Below, one piece after another: positions 33,685 through 44,840 of a DNA stretch of 64,000 bases; the stretch's first letter is position 1, and every line of letters starts with the position of its first letter. This DNA is from Diphasiastrum complanatum. Taxonomy: Eukaryota > Streptophyta > Lycopodiopsida > Lycopodiales > Lycopodiaceae. The position numbers and the translations under genes were made by a program. Where the stretch lies: contig CM055105.1 in assembly GCA_029204225.1 (NCBI GenBank), positions 12,628,965 to 12,692,964 on the forward strand. The letters run 5' to 3'. The notes under the pieces are model-generated. The model had not been told where the DNA came from, searched no databases, and saw nothing but the letters and a program-made list of their open reading frames with translations.

Positions 33685-34220
33685 CTTGCTAATGGAAAAG
33701 CATTCACATGGCAAACAATAAACATGGAAATAGAAAGCAATGGAAAACACAATCAAGAGCATTAGCAAGTAGTGAATAGCAAATGAGGATGCTTCTCTTC
33801 CAAAATTGGCAGAGTTTCCTCCTTCTCATTAAGCATGGAAATAGTGTACAAATGGTGTCTTTTTATGAAATGGGAAAGGTTCTTGCCCCTCAATCTTATT
33901 GGCTAATATTCACAATGATCCTAACCATTCATCTTGGACCCAACTTGATCCAAGGGTCCACAAAAAGTACATTAGAAATCACAAGATTCATGTGAGTCCC
34001 AATTTGGACCCAACTCTAAAAAGTGATCTCTAAGTTTAAAAATGACATTGGGCCTCTAGTTTTATTTTAATTACAAGGCCCAAGTCAAGTTTATTTTATT
34101 TACAACTTCAATTGCATGCTCATTGGGCCATGGGCCTATACACGCAGGATGCCATGCCCTCGCAACACATTTTATTGGAGGATTTTATTTATTTACACTT
34201 TGTTGGGAATACCCCCAACA
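33685..34220 (-). repeat. 5' LTR of Y, truncated
   Basis: Matches 16901-17437 of the reverse 3' LTR and ends in the complete edge ACCCCCAACA at 34220. About 285 bases on the primer-site side are missing. It is followed by the target duplication CCGTG. Confidence 0.87.
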
Positions 34221-34225
34221 CCGTG

Positions 34226-35342
34226 TTAGTTTACCACTCGGAGAACTACTACGGATTGCACCACAAGCGAAAAGCCTTCTAGCTGAATGTGCCAAAGCGG
34301 ATGAGGAGCCAGTAGCACCTGAGCCCATATACTGTACGGGCTATGAAGAAACAAGTAACGTCCTCCACATCAGAGCATCATGGGAAAGTGAGGAACACAA
34401 CATCACTTTACCAATCAAACACAAGAGATACGAGGACGAGGCAGCAGTGGTAGATGGAGGATCGGGTGTCAATTTGATCTCCACTACTTTGTATGAAAAG
34501 TGGGATTTGCAAGGGTTGAAGCCAGCAAGATTCGCCATCAAGCTAGCAGATCAATCTTGTGTGAAACCAAAAGGTGTAGTTGCCGATATCCCCGTAAAGA
34601 TAGCAGACATGCAGTTTGTGATTACTTTTGTAGTCATGGATATACTTGAATCTCCATCTGCATACCGTGTTTTACTGGGAAGACCATGGTTGAGGACTGC
34701 GCAAGTAGTACACAACTGAGGTATGGGAAAACTCACCTTCGAGAACAGAGAACAGACTGTAAAGGTTGATCCAACCACATGGGCGGTGAAACCTATTGCA
34801 CCCAAAGCTGATGACGGATCATCTACGACAAATCACACGATTGATCGCCCAAGGCTAGCCAGGGGAGGTCACCATGATTCAGAGATAGATGTCATAAGAT
34901 GGACGGATGCGTTAGCAACTATTGACTGCCGGACATGTCAATATGAATTAGATCCGGAACCCAGTACATTTTCACCCAAGTGTTACACTATGGACACACC
35001 AATCACATTTGGGGTGAATATGGTAAACGTAGCATGGCTGTCAGCGGAGCCTATTGAGAACCTAGTGGACAATGATCTAGTCCCTTGGCAACATGCTCTA
35101 ACTTATAATAAGGAGATTGAGCTGATTTATGAATATGTCCTACACCACATGGACCCATATTGTTATGGAACCAAGAAAGTACCAGCTCAATCACCGCAAA
35201 TGTCTACTATGGCAAAAATCTCAAGGATTGATCCAGCCAAGGCACCTACAAATAAGAAGAATCAGTTGAAGCAACGCTACAACCAGGTGATCCGATGGAG
35301 TGATCTCCTCGAAGAGGCGATAGCTACAGTGGATGTTGATAT
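34226..35342 (+). pseudogene. pro: Protease region of X, first tandem copy
   Basis: X resumes after Y. The frame gives LPLGELLRIAPQAKSLLAEC, then EDEAAVVDGGSGVNLIS with the catalytic Asp at 34452-34454 (the second position is Gly instead of Ser/Thr, as in some plant gypsy proteases), KLADQSCVKPKGVVADIPVK, and AYRVLLGRPWLRTAQVVHN. TGA at 34717-34719 then interrupts, where the second copy has TGG. Downstream (34723-35340) is the linker to reverse transcriptase (VNMVNVAWLSAEPIENLVD). The end at 35342 jumps back to sequence homologous to 16526, starting the second copy. This protease would cut the polyprotein. Confidence 0.82.
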
Positions 35343-36540
35343 CGGTTGCACCAGCATGAACCACCTTTTCACACGGTGGAGCCCGAGGAACCACACACTG
35401 AAAGGCTCACACTTTTATTGTCAAGTCGTGTTAGTTTACCACTCGGAGAACTACTGCGGATTGCACCACAAACAAAAAGCCTTCTAGCTGAATGGGCCAA
35501 AGCGGATGAGGAGCCAGTAGTGCCTGAGCCCATATATTGTACGGGCTATGAAGACACAAGTAACGTCCTCCACATTGGAGCAGCATGGAAAAGTGAGGAA
35601 CACAACATCACTTTGCCAACTAAACACAAGAGATATGAGGACGAGGCAGCAACGGTAGATGGAGGATCGGGTGTCAATTTGATCTCCACTACTTTGTATG
35701 AAAAGTGGGGTCTACAAGGGTTGAAGCCAGCAAGATTCGCCATCAAGCTAGCAGATCAATCCTATGTGAAACCAAAAGGTGTAGTTGCCGATATCCCTCT
35801 AAGGATAGCAGGCATGCAGTTTGTGAATACTTTTGTAGTCATGGATACACCTGAATCTCCATCTGCATACCGTGTTTTACTGGGAAGACCATGGTTGAGG
35901 ACTGCACAAGTAGTACACAACTGGGGTACGGGAAAACTCACCTTCAAGAATAGAGAACATGCTGTAAAGGTTGATCCAACCACATGCGTGGTGAAACCTA
36001 TTGCACCCAAGGTTGATGACGGATCATCTACGACAGATCACACGATGATCGCCCAAGGCCAGCCAAGGGAGATCACTATGATTCAGATACGGATGTCGTA
36101 AGATGAAAGGATGAGCTAGCAACTATTGACTGCCAGACATGTCAATATGAACAAGATCCAGAACCCATTACATCTTCAGCCAAATGTTACAATATGGACA
36201 CACCAATCATATTTGGAGTGAATACGATAAACGTAGCATGGCTGTCAGCGGAACCTATTGAGAACCCAGTGGACGATGATCTAGTCCCTTGGCAACATGC
36301 TCTAACTTATAATAAGGAGATTGAACTGACTGATGAACAAGTCCTATATCACATGGACCCAGATCGTTACGGAACCAAGCAAGTACTAGCTCAACCACCG
36401 CAAAAGTAAGCTATGGCGAAAGTCTCAAGGATCGATCCACCCAAGGCACCTACGAATAAGAAGAATTAGTTGAAGCAATGCTACAACCAGGTGATCCGTT
36501 GGAGTGATCTACTCAAAGAGACGATAGCTACAGTGGATGT
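35343..36540 (+). repeat. pro: Second copy of a 1.2-kb tandem duplication in X (protease)
   Basis: Repeats 16526-16613 plus 34226-35342: gag end (CGGTTGCACCAGCATGAACC), protease (catalytic Asp 35658-35660 in VDGGSGVNLIS) and linker. The junction is in the run GATGTTGATATCGG. This copy keeps TGG at the place where the first has TGA, and reads open from 35346 to about 36101 before a frame break. It holds the unoccupied Y target site TCGTG at 35426-35430, so the duplication came before Y. Two protease copies in one gypsy element would not be functional together. Confidence 0.8.
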
Positions 36541-37859
36541 TGATATTCGCAACCACGAGGTGAATGTCACGGCAGTCCCAAAGAAAGACAACAAGGATGA
36601 ACCCATCAAAATGACAAAAAAGGACAAAAAGACGACAAGGATGAACCCAGCAAAATGACAGAAAAGAGAAAAAAGAAGGTGTTGGACTCCTTGAAGTCAA
36701 TCAAGATAGACTCAGATACAATGTCATCTTCTACACAGGTATGCTGAAGGAGGAATCTTGACAAGCGCCAGTTCATGAGATGCCTGAGACTTTCAAGAAT
36801 CATACCTTCGACAACGTGCTAATCATGATGCCGCAAGCCCATAGAGAACTTGATCAAAGTCAGGCACCAGTGGAACAAGTCTTCGAGGGACCTACGCGAA
36901 CACAACTAATGAATCTTGTCGAGCCAGTTGAAGAAAAAAAGATAGTGCATGTGGGAGAGCAATTAACACCCACACACTTCAAGAGACTACGATCGTTGTT
37001 GGTGGAGTATAAAGATTGTTTTGCCTAGAGTTATAGTGATCTGAAGGGCATTCCACCAACAGTAATCCAACACACCATACCCTTGGTGGACGGAGCAGTC
37101 CCCAAGGTAAGCCGTTATTACCGTTGCAACTCGAATTATACTGAGCTGATCAAGCAGGAGTTGCAGAAGCTGATGGATGAAGATTTCATCTATGAAATCA
37201 AGCACACGGAATGGGTATCACCAATAGTTATAGTACCCAAGAAGAATGGCAAAATACGGATTTGTGTGAATCTGAAGGCGCTAAATGTAGTTACCAAAAA
37301 AGATCATTTTCTTTTACCATTTACGGAAAGTGTCCTCGACAGAGTAGCTGGCATCGAAGCCTACAATTTTCTGGACGGCTTCAGCGGTTACAACCAGGTG
37401 AAGATAGCCCCCCAGGACCAGCACAAGACAATATTTGCCATGGAGTGGAGAACCTATGCCTATAAAGTGATGCCATTCAGACTTTGCAATGCCCCAAGCA
37501 CCTTCCAACGAGTCATGCAGGCGGCATTCAAAGATTATGTGCAAAAGTTTCTGAAAATTTTCTTGGACAATCTGTGCGTGCATGGACCAGACTCAGAACA
37601 CTTATCCAACTTGGAGAAGGTATTACAAAAATGCCGCGACTACCAGATCTCCCTGAATCCAGAAAAATGTCAATTTTGGGTGACACATGGCTTGATTCTC
37701 AGCCATATAGTGTCAAGACACGAGATCGCCACAGATCTATCAAAGATTAGGATCATTGTTGATCTACCACCACCGAGGATGATCCACGAAGTCTACATCT
37801 TCATGGGTCATGCTAACTATTATAGGATCTTCATTCTTGATTTTGCGGAGTTAGCTTGA
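36541..37859 (+). pseudogene. pol: Reverse transcriptase of X, catalytically dead
   Basis: After a Lys/Asp-rich linker with a local repeat (KKDNKDE, KKDKKTT), the RT starts near 36960. TFKRLRSLLVEYKDCFA is followed by TAG at 37026-37028 (TGG expected), then YSDLKGIPP, EWVSPIVIVPKKNGKIRICV, FLDGFSGYNQVKIAPQD, MPFRLCNAPSTFQRVMQ. The catalytic box is FLDN (37560-37571) instead of F-x-DD: the second Asp is Asn, a G-to-A change. It continues LNPEKCQFWV, and FMGHANYYRIFI near the end. TGA at 37857 closes it. RNase H is absent: the next bases already belong to the integrase C-terminus. Confidence 0.87.
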
Positions 37860-38370
37860 CCAATTTACAAACTCGCAGATCAGATTGGGAACACAAATTA
37901 CATGCTGCATTGTGGGCATTCAGGACAACATATAAAAGAAGCATTGATCAAACACCTTCCAATTGGTATATGGTCAGGATGCTGTGATGCCAGTAGAGTT
38001 TTTAGTTCCTTCATTAAGGATTGCCACCACGCAATGTCTTAATGAGTCCAAATCTCTACAACTATGCCACGAAGCTCTGCATAAACTCTGTGAAACACGC
38101 TTACTAGCTGTGCATGCACTGGCAGCTGAAAAGGAAAGACGCAAAGCATGGCATGATCGCATATTACAAAAGAAGGATCTTTGCTTCGGAGATATGGTTC
38201 TGATGTATAAAACCAAGGCGATCATGGGAAAGTTAAAATTCACAGGCGAAGGTCCTTATTGGATCAAGGAAATTCTTAATCATGGAGTTGCGAATTTAGA
38301 AAAGCTAGATGGGACACCATTCGATACACCCATCAATGGTAGCCGGTTGCACAAGTACTGGCCACAATAG
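37860..38370 (+). pseudogene. pol: Integrase C-terminus of X after internal deletion
   Basis: The sequence jumps from RT to the last third of integrase. The bases near 37885-37960 match the end of the core in Y, and FQLVYGQDAVMPVEFLVPSL to HKYWPQ (38370) corresponds to Y 22100-21683. RNase H, the zinc region and the DDE core are deleted. The final part is well kept: AAEKERRKAWHD, MYKTKAIMGKLKFTGEGPYW. Stop TAG at 38368-38370. Confidence 0.85.
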
Positions 38371-39531
38371 TAAGAGAGATCTAGATTGGTGATGGCACGT
38401 TACAAAAGGCTATTTAGCTAAACCATCACTACTAAACCTAGAAACATCAAGCCAAATCAAGCTAGATCCATCAAGATTTGGCCAGATCTGGCAAGATCTG
38501 AAAATCCATCAGAATCCAAGGAGGATCCATATCCTGATAGGATCAAGAAGGAAGCAGATCATCAGGTTATGTCAATAAGTCCTCTAAATTTGCATATCAG
38601 AGAACTCGATCTGAGTAACTATGGCAAATTAAAGGGCATAATTCACCAAAGACTGATGGATCTATTACCAATTATCCATCAGAACTTCCAAAGAACTGGC
38701 AACAGTCAGATCAAGCATGGATGAAGATGATTACCAGTTTGCAAAAGTTAAAAATCAGAAAATCTCGAGATCTCGTCAAAAAACACTCTAAAAGAGCACT
38801 TTTTCATGATTTTTGGAGATCTCCTGGGAGATAGTCTTGAAACTTGGACAGTCACCAGATCTAACCCAGATGCATCCATGAAAATCTCTATGAGAGTTCC
38901 TGATGGAGGAATCATCATTTTTTTAGTGTGTGCGAGGTTTTCTAGAAGCTGAATTTTCAGACACCTCACAGAGCATCAAGATCATCTTACCAACCCTCGC
39001 AAGGTGCCTAAATGGAATCAGAGTGGTAAAATTAGCCTGCCTCCATGGTCTGATCTTGAAAATCCAATCGCAGAAGCAAGTTGTACGAGAGATCACTTCC
39101 TGCGAGAGTTGAATCCTCGCAGACAGCTTGAACCCTCGCAGAACCTTCGCATGGCAGTCAAATCACCTTCTGAACTCTCGCAGACTTCCCTGCGGTCTTA
39201 GAATTTTGTGAAGAAGGTGCCTGTCAAAATTTGGGTGGAATCGAACAGGGAAAGTGGATTTCACCTAATACGCACTCTAAAAACTACTATATAAGGGCTG
39301 AATTTGAGTCATTTGCCTTTGCTAGCGAAGCTCTGCCGAGATTTACACTGAAATTACCAAGTTCTCCGTTTGCGACCAAACTTTTTACCAGCTATCATCT
39401 ACTCATACTGAACACCGATCTGCGCTCTAAACTACACTTCTTGTCATCCAACACTCGTTATTCACAGTTTTCTATCGTTCCACACCTTTTTATCCTTTCC
39501 ACCATTTTTTCTACTTTTTCGTCCTTTAATC
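38371..39531 (+). promoter_or_regulatory. Spacer before the accessory ORF of X, with TATA box and CTCGCA motifs
   Basis: Homologous to 20590-21682 of Y. It contains TATATAAG at 39288-39295, conserved in Y. Removing copia C and one target copy puts this box 256 bases before the accessory ATG at 45720. Between about 38930 and 39190 the motif AACCCTCGCA/TGCGAGAGTT recurs about eight times in both directions, as in the gag leader. A CAGATCT..GACTGTC-like segment is also shared with the leader (3593, 3731). No gene is seen. Confidence 0.55.
39288..39295 (+). promoter_or_regulatory. Candidate internal TATA box
   Basis: TATATAAG followed by GGCTGAAT. The Y counterpart at 20842-20849 keeps the same core although flanking bases differ (CTACTATATAAGGG in X, TCGTTATATAAGGG in Y). 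It would start a short transcript for the accessory ORF. Inference from conservation and spacing only. Confidence 0.45.
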
Positions 39532-40393
39532 TGTTGAAAATTGTCACTTCTCACTTGACATTGGTTAGTGTAAATATTGATCAAACATTAGAATAATGTG
39601 ATGATCTGATTTCACATGTGTGGAGCCTATTCCCACGTGTGAAAGGATGTACTTTTCATGCTTGTATATATCTAAATTGATTTTGTATCAATCTAGTTAG
39701 TTTGAACATGATATGGCTAGTTTTTTAGTCAAGTTGACTAGTCACCTAGAAATTAGCTTTTCCTTGCATGTGTATGAGTAAATGCTCCCACATGGCAAGT
39801 GGATGTTCACACGTGTGTATAGAGTACTAGAAGATAAGAGTTGACCATTTTTGTTAGATCCTATTTTGTAGGGAATATATCTATATTCTAGGAGACTAGC
39901 TTTTTGGATTTTGCCCATATTCTAGAAGGTCAACAATTGGATAAGGATCAAGGATAAATCAAATGGATAGATCTGAGTGACATGGCAGTCTTCACACGTG
40001 TGAAGACCTGATGGACTGTACCAGACTCGTGGATGTACTTGATCCATAAAAGGGTCATCATTTTGCTAAGAAGATTGATGAGACTTTTGCATTCTACACT
40101 TTTGTGAGATTCTAGTCATTTGTCTTGTGATTTCTATGAATGATTGCTATCTAGGATGATTGTACTTGTTGTTTTAGGTGCAGGCCGTACTGTGGACAAT
40201 AATCCACACGTGTGAGTCCGCTCTCACTAATTAATGATGTGTTGATCCATTTCTCTTGCTTAAATCCAAGTGTAGTGAATCTAGATCAAGATCTAATGTG
40301 TAGAACTTAATAGATTGATTGATTAAGCAACCAATAACTCTCTATGATTGTAAAGTATAATCATTATTGTCCTAAAAACTGTAAAATTTATCA
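39532..40393 (+). repeat. 5' LTR of copia C (862 bp)
   Basis: TGTTGAAAATTGTCACTTC ... AAATTTATCA. Contains at least five copies of a palindrome around ACACGTGT or its variants (near 39615, 39632, 39813, 39996, 40205). A CATAAAAGG box near 40047 may be the TATA element. Confidence 0.93.
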
Positions 40394-40405
40394 TGGTATC
40401 AGATC
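40394..40405 (+). other. Primer binding site of copia C (initiator tRNA-Met)
   Basis: TGGTATCAGATC follows the LTR end directly and matches the copia-type initiator tRNA-Met site with one change near the end. Confidence 0.85.
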
Positions 40406-40582
40406 TAAGTAAGAGAGTGATCATTGAATCATAAATCTTGTAAAGATCATTGGCAAAATTTGTTTTTGGCCAATACTAGTGAGGGCGAGTTCATCTAGAG
40501 TGATAGCTTGTAATCATTTGGATAAAAATGACTTGGAGGCTGTGTATGTACTTTTCACACGTGTGAAACCGTACAACAACTT

Positions 40583-41176
40583 TCATTTCAAGTCCTTGAG
40601 GTGTAGAAGCCTACTCTCCTTGGCCACAAGAACATTGTGTAACTTTTCAATGGATGGAACAATGTCTTGAATGGCAAATGACTGGACTAAGTTGGTGAAC
40701 TCATCACCTAGACCATTCAAGATGATTTGTACTAGCTCTTGATCTTGGATCTTCTCTCCTATTGCACTTAACTCCTTGTTAAGAAATTTGATCCTAAGGA
40801 CATACTCTTGTCCACTCTCTCCACTTCCTTTCATGCCTTGGAAAACTTGATTTTTTAGCATGAGGATTCTTGAAGTATTATTGGATTCATAGATGCTCTT
40901 TATTGAATCCCAAGCCTCTTTGTATGAGGTACAAGAAGACACCTCTTTCAAGAGGTCATTGCATACATTTAACTTTATGCAATGTAGAGCTAATCTTGCT
41001 CTCTTCTTGTATTTGGCTTGTTCTTGGGGAATTTGAGGCTCTTCCTCAACTCCTTGAACTATGTCATATAGATCATGGATCACTAGGAGTGATTCCGTTC
41101 TTACTTTCCAAATGGAATAATTTGTGGAAGTGAGTCTCTCACTTGATTCCATCAAATATCCACCCATGGATGACAT
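40583..41176 (-). pseudogene. gag: Copia gag of C, on the strand opposite to pol
   Basis: Minus-strand ORF of 197 codons. STNYSIWKVRTESLL is the N-terminal gag motif of plant copia elements; LALHCIKLNVCNDLL, AWDSIKSIYESNNTSR and LNGLGDEFTNLVQSF follow in the usual order. It is open throughout and ends LLHLKDLK. Its position after the primer site is right but its direction is wrong: pol of the same element reads on the plus strand from about 41560. The segment about 40580-41560 therefore appears inverted within C. This would stop production of a normal gag-pol protein. Confidence 0.85.
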
Positions 41177-41742
41177 TGTAGAATGAATGCTCTTTTTAAA
41201 ATCACAAAAATTTCTGAATTTTAAAGATCTATGAAAGGCCTAAAACTTACTAGAATGCCTATAGGCTTGTCTCTATCAAACTAGCACACAAGCTTGAATG
41301 ATACACAAAGATCTTGCCAAAAATTCCTAGCTTTCACTCTCACAAAAAATATTGCTTTACACTTTTCTTAGAGATTTCACTTCAACTAAGGATCTGAACA
41401 AATCAGCCTCTAAGATCTGATCTTAGACTCTAAAAAAGAAATGCTTCAATGATCCAAAACACTATTTGGTCATAGGCATTAGCTAGAATGAATCTAGATC
41501 AATACTATGCTTCAAAAAGCACAAAAAATGAACTAGTTTTGGGACCAACAAACACAAAGTGGAGGAGAGGAGAAAACTAGCTTTACATCTAAAGGCAAGA
41601 AGAAGCAACTTCCATTCAAGAAAAATCAAGGCAAGGAGGCCGAGATGAAAAATGGAGGATTTACCTCCAAAGGCAAGGTGAAGAACAAGGCAAGACTCAA
41701 GCTCAAGAGGAAGAAGAAGATGATGGATTCAACACATCCTTA

Positions 41743-44700
41743 ATGGTTGCATCTACACCAACTTCAGGTCAAGATACACGGTGGATAGATAGTGGGGCTA
41801 GTTCCCACATGTCTTTTAACAAGCATTATTTTTCTACTCTTCTATCTTGTAATGACTCTAAGAAGTCAATATACACTGCTAGTGAACAAGCATGCAAGAT
41901 AGATGGCATAAGATCTATACCTCTTTGCTTAGGCACATCTAAGAGGATAGATCTAGATAATGTTTTGTATGTTCCTACCATTTCAAGAGACTTGCTTAGT
42001 GTAGGACAATTAATGGACAATGGACTAGATGTACATTTCAAGAATGGAGTTTGTTCCATCTTGAAAAATGATAAGTGCATAACTAGTGGCATTAAGCAAG
42101 GTAGACTTTTCAAGTTGGATGCTAATGTTGCAAGTGAAAAAGTGAACTTGGCTAGGGAGGAGCTAACTCAAGTGGAGCTTTGTCATAAGAGATTAGGCCA
42201 TCCTAATCTTCAACCTATGGAGTCAATGGCAAGCAAGGAACTAGCTCTCGGCCTACCAAGAGGTTTCAAGAAGTGTGGAAAGATGTGTGAGGCATGTGGC
42301 CTTGCAAAGTCACACAAATCTTCTGACAAGAGATCTTCATCAAGATCTCTCTCTCCCTTGGATCTCATACAATCTGATGTACATAGTTTTTCACATGCAA
42401 GTAATGGAGGTGCCTTGATGTATGTAACTTCTATAGATGATTGTACTAGATTCACATGGATTGAGTTACTATAAAAAAAAAGTCTTCTTTATGAAGCTTT
42501 CATTAAGTTCAAGTCTCTAGTAGAGAAACAACTTAGTACTTCTATCAAAGCACTAAGATGTGATAATGGAGGAGAGTATACCTCCAATAAAATGAAAGAC
42601 TTTTGTGAGATCAATGGCATTAGGTTACAATACGCTTGTTCCTACACCCCCCAACAAAATGGGGTGGCCGAGAGGAAAAATAGGAGTCTATGTGAGTGTG
42701 CAAAGTCTTTAAGACTTGATGCATCACTTCCCATCTCATTTTGGGGAGAAGCTATAACATGTGCTAATTATTTGTGTAATAGACTTCCTAGTAGTGCTAT
42801 AGATGGGATCTCACCTTATCAAGCCTTGTTTGATAAGAAACCCAATGTAAAAGATTTTAAGATCTTTGGATGTATTTGTTATGTTCACATCCCTTTGGAG
42901 ACTAGAAGGAAAGAAGAGGCTACCTCCTTCAAAGGGATCTTTGTTGGCTATGGAGAAAATAGCAAGGGATATAGGATATATGGTCCTATATCCAAGAAAG
43001 TAAAGGTAAGCAAGGATGTACTTTTTGATGAGTCACAATTTGCTAAGAACTTGTCAAATGGATCTAACCCATTGTGCATTGAAGATCTTGACAAATCCGA
43101 GGAGGATCTTGACAACTCGAGGATCATGACAAACCTGAGGATGGAAACATGGATCCGAGTCAAAAAGGGCCGAGAAGATCATCAAGGAGCAAGGCCGAGC
43201 CCTCAAGGCTCACCTATGTGGACAAGGGAAAGCAAAAGGAAGACTCTACACCTTCTACCTCTTACTCCTTCTTAGCTACATTGCTTGAAGAACCATCATC
43301 TTTTGAAGAAGCATATAAATCTAAAGTTTGGAGAGATGCAATGCAAGTAGAGTATGATGCATTAGAAGAAAATCATACTTGGAATCTTGTAAATCTTCCA
43401 AGAGGGAAGAAATCACTTGCATGTAAGTGGATTTATAGAATAAAGCACAATAAAGATGGATCTATTAGTAAGTACAAAGCTAGGCTTGTTGCTAAGGGAT
43501 TTCTTCAAATAAAAGGATTAGATTATGAAGAAACATTTGCACCTGTAGCTAAGCTTGTATCTATTAGATTAATCATTTGCATTGCTACTTTGTTCAAGTG
43601 GGATCTCTACCAAATGGATGTGACAAATGCCTTCTTAGAAGAGGAAATCTACATGATGCAACCCGAGAGCTTCATCAAGGTTGGTGAGGAGCAAAAGGTG
43701 TGCTACTTAAGGAAGAGCTATATGGCTTGAAGCAAGCACCTAGAGCTTGGTACTCTAGGTTGCATGATTTTCTCTATTCTCTTGGCCTTGTACTAAGTGC
43801 TTATGAACCTTCTTTATATTTCAAATGTAATGAAGGAAAGATCATCATTTTGGTGCTTTATGTTGATGACATCATTATGATAGGAAATGATGATGATGGC
43901 ATAGGCAAAGTAAAAGTTGATTTATCTAGTGAGTTCAAGATGGTAGATCTAGGCTTCCTAAAGTTTATACTTGGGATAGAAGTGTCTAGAAGTAGCAATT
44001 GTACTTTCATAAGTCAATCTAAGTATGCTACTTCCATTCTTGAAAGATTTGGTATGAAAGATTGTAAGGGGATTGACACCCCTATGGAGCATGTTGTGAA
44101 GGCAACTAATGAAGGTGATGAAGCATCCTTTGAGGACATCACCCTCTTTAGGAAGCCTATAGGCTCTCTAATCTATTTGACCATCACTAGACCTGACTTA
44201 AGTTTTTGTGTAAGCAACTTGAGTCAAAGTATGCAAGCTCTTTTAGTTCATCATTGGAAAAGTGGCAAGAGAGCACTTAGATATGTTTCTAGTACTAGAT
44301 TTTTTGGCATACTTTATGAAGGATCTAACTTGCACTTGAGAGCCTACTTGGATTCAGATTTTGCAGGTGACAAGATGGATAGGAATTCCACTAGTGCATT
44401 TGCAACATTTCTTTGTGGAGGAGTAATATCTTGGCTTTCCAAAAAGCAAGATACAATCTCACTATCTTCTTGTGAAGCCGAGTACAAGGCATTGACTTCA
44501 ACAACCAAAGAGCTCCTATGGCTAAGAAGATTCTTGATAGAACTACATGTGCTAGAGGCCGAGGAGATCCCTTACATATTTTGTGACAATCAAGCTTCTC
44601 AACAAATTGCTTCAAATCCTATCTTCCATGCTAGAACAAAGCATCTTGAGATAGCTCACCACTTTGTGAGGGAGAAAGTACAATCCAAGGAGGTGCAACT

Positions 44701-44827
44701 ACATCATGTACCATCATCCGAATGCATAGCTGATATCTTAACCAAGCCATTGTCCAAAGATCCATTTTTTAAGTTAAGATATGCTCTTGGAATTGTAGAT
44801 AGATGTACAATAGATTTTCCAAGTTAG
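41743..44827 (+). pseudogene. pol: Copia pol of C: protease, integrase, RT, RNase H
   Basis: The plus-strand frame is already open upstream of the Met at 41743. Protease WIDSGASSHMS (Asp about 41788). GAG-pre-integrase about 42170-42330 (HKRLGHPNL, CEACGLAKSHK). Integrase with SDVHSFSH, IDDCTRFTW, LRCDNGGEY, PQQNGVAERKN, KIFGCICYVHI. One TAA at 42472-42474 breaks integrase. A frameshift near 43150 and another near 43710 break the join to reverse transcriptase, which has WIYRIKHNKDG, YQMDVTNAFLEEE, YGLKQAPRAWY and the catalytic LYVDDIIMIG (near 43857). RNase H is complete: LDSDFAGD, SSCEAEYKAL, CDNQAS, ADILTKPLS. Stop at 44825-44827. Few lesions, so C was once active. Confidence 0.92.
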
Positions 44828-44831
44828 AAGT

Positions 44832-44840
44832 GAGGAGGAG
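44832..44840 (+). other. Polypurine tract of copia C
   Basis: GAGGAGGAG stands directly before the 3' LTR (TGTTGAAAAT at 44841). It primes plus-strand synthesis. Confidence 0.8.

Larger units (their letters stand above)
16614..34220 (-). mobile_element. Element Y, X-family gypsy inserted in reverse into X
   Basis: Y lies on the minus strand. Its 3' LTR is 16614-17437, accessory ORF 20589 down to about 17440, spacer to 21682, integrase 22600-21683, gag 32940-32263, leader 33684-32941, and truncated 5' LTR 33685-34220. Target duplications CCATG (16609-16613) and CCGTG (34221-34225) flank it. The uninterrupted site TCGTG exists in the duplicated X segment at 35426-35430. Most of pol and the end of gag are missing, replaced by foreign elements between about 22600 and 32262. 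About 690 bases spanning the LTR end, primer site and early leader are deleted. Y therefore cannot move on its own. Confidence 0.85.
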
